In this document: positions 60,868 through 64,000 of the stretch, one piece after another
How positions within the stretch are numbered: position 1 is the first letter of the stretch
Layout: each line of letters opens with the position of its first letter
Assembly: GCA_900318345.1 (NCBI GenBank)
Contig: ONKD01000011.1
Coordinates: 1 to 64,000 of the forward strand
DNA: 64,000 nt
Origin: an uncultured Prevotellaceae bacterium
Lineage (GTDB): Bacteria; Bacteroidota; Bacteroidia; Bacteroidales; Muribaculaceae
Direction of reading: 5' to 3'
Notes under the pieces: generated by a model
What the model saw: the letters and a program-made list of their open reading frames with translations, nothing else
Databases searched by the model: none
Told to the model about the DNA's origin: nothing
Program-made: the position numbers and the translations under genes

Positions 60868-62079
60868 CTAGCGGAGCATTTGGGCAACACGCCGGGTGGC
60901 GGCGACAAAGGCGGCAACCTCCTCGAGGGTATTATACACCGCGAACGATGCCCTGACCATTCCCTGGACACCATAGTGAGCCATCAGCGGTTGAGCGCAG
61001 TGATGACCAGTGCGCACTGCTACACCCAACTTGTCGAGCAGCAAGCCCATGTCATAGCTGCTGATGTCGCCCACGAGGAAGGACACCACGCCACTCTTGC
61101 CAGGGGCGGTACCAAACAAGCGGATATCCTCGATGCTACTCAAACCCTCAATAGCGGCCTGCAACAACTCGTGCTCATGGGCAGCAATGTTGTCGATGCC
61201 CAACTGCTGGATATAGTCAATGGCTGCGCCAAATGCTGCGATATCCACAAAGTCGGGAGTGCCAGCCTCAAACTTGAAAGGCAATTCGGCGAATGTAGTG
61301 TGATCAAACGACACTTGTCCAATCATCTCTCCACCACCCTGATAAGGCGGCATCTTATCCAGCCAGTAGCGTTTGCCATAGAGGATACCCACTCCAGCGG
61401 GGCCATACATCTTGTGGCTGGAGAAGGCATAGAAGTCACAGTCCAAGTCCTTCACGTCAACTGCTACATGGGGGGCCGCTTGGGCTCCGTCGATGAGCAC
61501 GGGCACACCGTGGCTATGGGCGATGGCAATCATCTCCTTGACGGGATTGACCGTGCCCAGCACGTTAGACACATGGGCTAGCGCGACAAAGCGAGTGTTA
61601 TCGGTAAACAAATCCTCAAATGCCTGCATATCCACCTGGCCGCTATCGTCGATAGGCACCACGCGCAGGGTGACCCGCTTGCGTTGCCCGATAAGTTGCC
61701 AGGGGACAATGTTGCTGTGATGCTCCATCACCGTAACGATGATTTCGTCACTATTCTCGAGCATCTGGCCAAAGGACGATGCCACCAGGTTGATGCCCTC
61801 GGTCGTGCCACGGGTAAAAATCACCTCCTCGATGCTGTCAGCATTGATAAAAGCACGCACTTTCTCGCGAGTGAGCTCAACCAGGTCGGTCGCCTCTTGT
61901 GAGAGCGTGTGCACGCCGCGATGCACATTGGCCTTATAGTGATAGTACATCTGGTCAATGGCCTCGACGACGGGTCGCGGCGTTTGGGACGTTGCGGCAT
62001 TGTCGAGATAGATGAGAGGGCGTCCCTCAATCTGGCGTTGAAGGATGGGATAATCCTCGCGTATCTTGTTAATGTCCAT
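60868..62079 (-). CDS. sufS: Cysteine desulfurase SufS
   Basis: SufS is a PLP enzyme that takes sulfur from cysteine for Fe-S cluster assembly. I start at MDINKIREDYPILQ (62079, 403 residues), since the GACTA-type sequence GTGACTGCGACTAAT sits just upstream; a start at 62097 would add six residues. The PLP lysine is in SSHKMYGPAG (Lys223) and the catalytic cysteine in RTGHHCAQP (Cys361). It is the last gene of the sufCDS run. Confidence 0.95.
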   Translation of the reverse strand: MDINKIREDYPILQRQIEGRPLIYLDNAATSQTPRPVVEAIDQMYYHYKANVHRGVHTLSQEATDLVELTREKVRAFINADSIEEVIFTRGTTEGINLVASSFGQMLENSDEIIVTVMEHHSNIVPWQLIGQRKRVTLRVVPIDDSGQVDMQAFEDLFTDNTRFVALAHVSNVLGTVNPVKEMIAIAHSHGVPVLIDGAQAAPHVAVDVKDLDCDFYAFSSHKMYGPAGVGILYGKRYWLDKMPPYQGGGEMIGQVSFDHTTFAELPFKFEAGTPDFVDIAAFGAAIDYIQQLGIDNIAAHEHELLQAAIEGLSSIEDIRLFGTAPGKSGVVSFLVGDISSYDMGLLLDKLGVAVRTGHHCAQPLMAHYGVQGMVRASFAVYNTLEEVAAFVAATRRVAQMLR

Positions 62080-62084
62080 TTTAT

Positions 62085-62138
62085 TAGTCGCAGTCACTTG
62101 TGGGTAGGTTTCTAGTGTACCTATAACATCTAGGAGAT
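62085..62138 (-). repeat. TAG-ending nonamer array between sufD and sufS
   Basis: The minus strand reads ATCTCCTAG, ATGTTATAG, GTACACTAG at a 9-bp step, the first unit being the last codons and stop of sufD. A short GACTGC, GACTAAT pair follows, directly before the sufS start. Confidence 0.7.
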
Positions 62139-63494
62139 TTCTTTATTAGCAGGGCGGCAGGCTGCCATACAGCTTGCACAGTTGCTCAACGTGCCGGCAA
62201 AGCGTTTCTCGACCAGATAATGCAGTCGGTCCTTGAGGGCATCAAGACGCACACCATCGATGACATCGGCAACAAAGGCCTGCATCAACAGGCGACGGGC
62301 CTCACTGCTGCTGATGCCGCGGGTGCGCATGTAAAACAGCGCATCCTCATCAAGCTGTCCCACAGCCGAACCATGCGAGCACATCACGTCATCGGTGTAG
62401 ATTTCCAGCTGTGGCTTAGTGTACATCTTTGCCGTTGGAGCGCCACACAGGTTGCGGTTGCCCTGGTAAGCCTCAACGCGCGGGCAGTCGGGCTTTACAA
62501 GGATTTTTCCAGCAAAAGCCCCCACAGCATTGCCATCGAGCACATACTTGAACATCTCGTTGCTATGGCAACGTGGAGCATTGTGGCTGATAAACGTGTG
62601 ACTGTCCACATGTTGCTCGCCGCTAGCGATGGTCATGCCCAGCAACTGGGTCTCGGCATGTTCCCCGTTGACCTCGACATGGTAATTGTTTCGGGTAAAA
62701 CCATTGACGAGGGTGATGCCATCGATAAGGACATTGCTGCCCTCGTGCTGATCGACAAAGACTGACGAGACACGATGGGTTAACGGCGTGCTCTCCTCCA
62801 AATCATAAAAATCGATAGTACTGCCTTGCATGGCTACGATCTCAATCACCTGATTGTTCAGGTATCGGTAATCGGGGCTCTGGGTGTGGTCACATGCAAG
62901 CAACTTGATGCTGGCGTTCTTACCCACGATAATGAGCAATCGGCGCTGCACCATCATGTCGAGTGCTGCATTGAAGATATTGACCAACTGGATGGGGCGC
63001 TCGGCAACGACGCCGTCGGGGACATAGATGAACAACCCGTCCTGGACGAGCAACGTGTTAAGTGCCACAGTTGGGTCGCTCATGCAGGCAAGTCGACCAT
63101 AATGAGCGTTCATGAGCTCGGGATAATCCACTGCTGCCATGCTGAATGGCTCGACGACCACCTGGCCGATGTTGCGCTCGGCGGTGGCACTGCTATGGAA
63201 AGCGTCATTGCTCGTGTAGTACAAGCAAGTGCTCATGTTGGGCACGTCGCAATGGAAAGTCTCCACAGGGTCGGCATCAAAGGGCAAGCGGTTGACGTTC
63301 ACGCCATAGTCGTGGGCAAACACCTCCTCAAGGTCGGTTGCCTCAAAGTCCTCGCTACCCTTGCGCGGCAATCTGGCTTCCCGCAACTGCTCGCGGGCGG
63401 TATTGCGCAACGTGTTGAGCAAAGCTGGTGACTGCTGCTCGATAAGAGCCCTGCTCTCATCATACAGGTCAATATATTGCTTGAGGGCGTTCAT
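62130..63494 (-). CDS. sufD: Fe-S cluster assembly protein SufD
   Basis: SufD forms the SufBC2D scaffold with SufB and SufC. The 454-residue protein has an N-terminal helical part and a long beta-helix with motifs NVLIDGITLVNGF, HVDSHTFISHNAPRCHSNEMFKYVLDG, and GAFAGKILVKPDC, all typical for SufD. The unusual Cys-rich tail (NCASCMAACRPANKE) could be an extra metal site. It lies 3 bp downstream of sufC. Confidence 0.94.
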   Translation of the reverse strand: MNALKQYIDLYDESRALIEQQSPALLNTLRNTAREQLREARLPRKGSEDFEATDLEEVFAHDYGVNVNRLPFDADPVETFHCDVPNMSTCLYYTSNDAFHSSATAERNIGQVVVEPFSMAAVDYPELMNAHYGRLACMSDPTVALNTLLVQDGLFIYVPDGVVAERPIQLVNIFNAALDMMVQRRLLIIVGKNASIKLLACDHTQSPDYRYLNNQVIEIVAMQGSTIDFYDLEESTPLTHRVSSVFVDQHEGSNVLIDGITLVNGFTRNNYHVEVNGEHAETQLLGMTIASGEQHVDSHTFISHNAPRCHSNEMFKYVLDGNAVGAFAGKILVKPDCPRVEAYQGNRNLCGAPTAKMYTKPQLEIYTDDVMCSHGSAVGQLDEDALFYMRTRGISSSEARRLLMQAFVADVIDGVRLDALKDRLHYLVEKRFAGTLSNCASCMAACRPANKEIS

Positions 63495-63497
63495 GGC

Positions 63498-64000
63498 TTA
63501 CTGCTGAGAGTCAACTTGTTCCTTGATCCAATCATAACCCTTGTCCTCCAACTCGAGTGCGAGTTCAGGGCCAGCGCTCATGACGATGCGCCCCTTGTAG
63601 AGGACATGAACAAAATCGGGCTTGATATAATCCAGCAGTCGCTGGTAGTGGGTGATGACGATGGTGGCGTTGTCCTTGCTCTTGAGGGTGTTCACACCAC
63701 TGGCGACAATGCGCAGGGCATCGATGTCCAGTCCACTATCGGTCTCGTCAAGGATGCTCAGGCGTGGCTCAAGCATCGCCATCTGGAAAATCTCGTTGCG
63801 CTTCTTCTCGCCACCCGAGAAACCCTCGTTGACGGCACGTGACGCAAGCTTGTTATCGAGTTGCACGATAGCGCGTTTCTCGCGCATGAGTTTGAGGAAA
63901 TCGGCAGCACTCAGCGGCTCCTCGCCCATATACTTGCGCTTCTCGTTCATGGCGGTGCGCATGAAGTTGACCATCGACACGCCGGGAATCTCGACAGGAT
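63498..64000 (-). CDS. sufC: Fe-S cluster assembly ATPase SufC, 5' part outside the window
   Basis: SufC is the ABC-type ATPase of the SufBCD complex. The visible 167 codons read PVEIPGVSMVNFMR at the right edge and continue open to it. The signature SGGEKKRNEIFQMAML, Walker B LSILDETDSGLDIDALRIV and the H-loop VITHYQRLLDYIKPDFVHVL are intact. Walker A lies beyond the edge. A GTG at 63980 is internal and not a real start. The order sufC-sufD-sufS is the Bacteroidota arrangement, with sufB expected further upstream. Confidence 0.95.
   Translation of the reverse strand, partial: PVEIPGVSMVNFMRTAMNEKRKYMGEEPLSAADFLKLMREKRAIVQLDNKLASRAVNEGFSGGEKKRNEIFQMAMLEPRLSILDETDSGLDIDALRIVASGVNTLKSKDNATIVITHYQRLLDYIKPDFVHVLYKGRIVMSAGPELALELEDKGYDWIKEQVDSQQ

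Overview
The window comes from a member of the Bacteroidota, order Bacteroidales, most likely Muribaculaceae or Prevotellaceae. Many genes are preceded by the Bacteroidota-type promoter (-33 TTG, about 20 bp, then TAnnTTTG), Shine-Dalgarno sequences are rare, the der/era/fabH/rpmF/DUF177 order is typical of the order, signal peptidase I is the long Bacteroidota form, and four secreted proteins end in dockerin-like DVNxDxxVNISD repeats, a habit of gut Muribaculaceae and Prevotella. The family assignment is inference. No rRNA, tRNA, CRISPR array, prophage or complete insertion sequence was seen. Both ends cut genes (der at the left, sufC at the right). LAYOUT. 1-3808 (minus): DUF177, rpmF, fabH, era and der form one operon from a promoter at 3778-3808, joining fatty-acid initiation to ribosome biogenesis. 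4173-10101 (minus): tolC, hlyD, a double ATP-binding ABC protein and two ABC-2 permeases make a tripartite efflux or secretion system, with a divergent AraC-type regulator at 10267. 11203-15950 (minus): waaA (Kdo transferase), an outer-membrane-type protein, gltX and surE. 16111: nagB. 17016-20381 (minus): a WbqC-like protein and two tandem signal peptidase I genes, both lacking the conserved box E segment. 20604-26985 (plus) is accessory: a PH-domain protein, a GH78 rhamnosidase, a HigB/HigA toxin-antitoxin pair, a chimeric gene scar, an AAA ATPase with tandem operator-like repeats, and a SpoU-family methyltransferase. 28256-30450 (minus): mgtE and rsmA. 30576-37385 (plus): a lipid flippase-like protein, a PlsC-like acyltransferase, a sigma-54 activator, LptE, a repeat-type protein, SecG and an M28 peptidase, so mostly envelope assembly. 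37412-42166 (plus): prolyl oligopeptidase, a UvrA-like ABC protein and a YbjQ-like protein. 42469-49076: three dockerin-bearing secreted proteins around recA. 49429-53370 (minus): a flippase, ruvB and metK, the last behind a SAM-II-like riboswitch candidate. 53684-57966 (plus): LolD, a NigD-like lipoprotein, DUF3467, cysS and a family 2 glycosyltransferase. 58245-64000 (minus): a second CotH-dockerin protein, an acyltransferase 3, and sufS, sufD and sufC for iron-sulfur cluster assembly. STRUCTURE BETWEEN GENES. The most unusual signal is a set of degenerate short tandem arrays, with period 7 or 9, filling the gaps between co-directional genes. In four cases the first unit is the stop codon of the upstream gene. 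The heptamers contain TAG or TAA, so an array can place stops in all three frames. There is also a pair of roughly 162-bp MITE-like elements with matching terminal inverted repeats, several perfect dyads, and clear intrinsic terminators.
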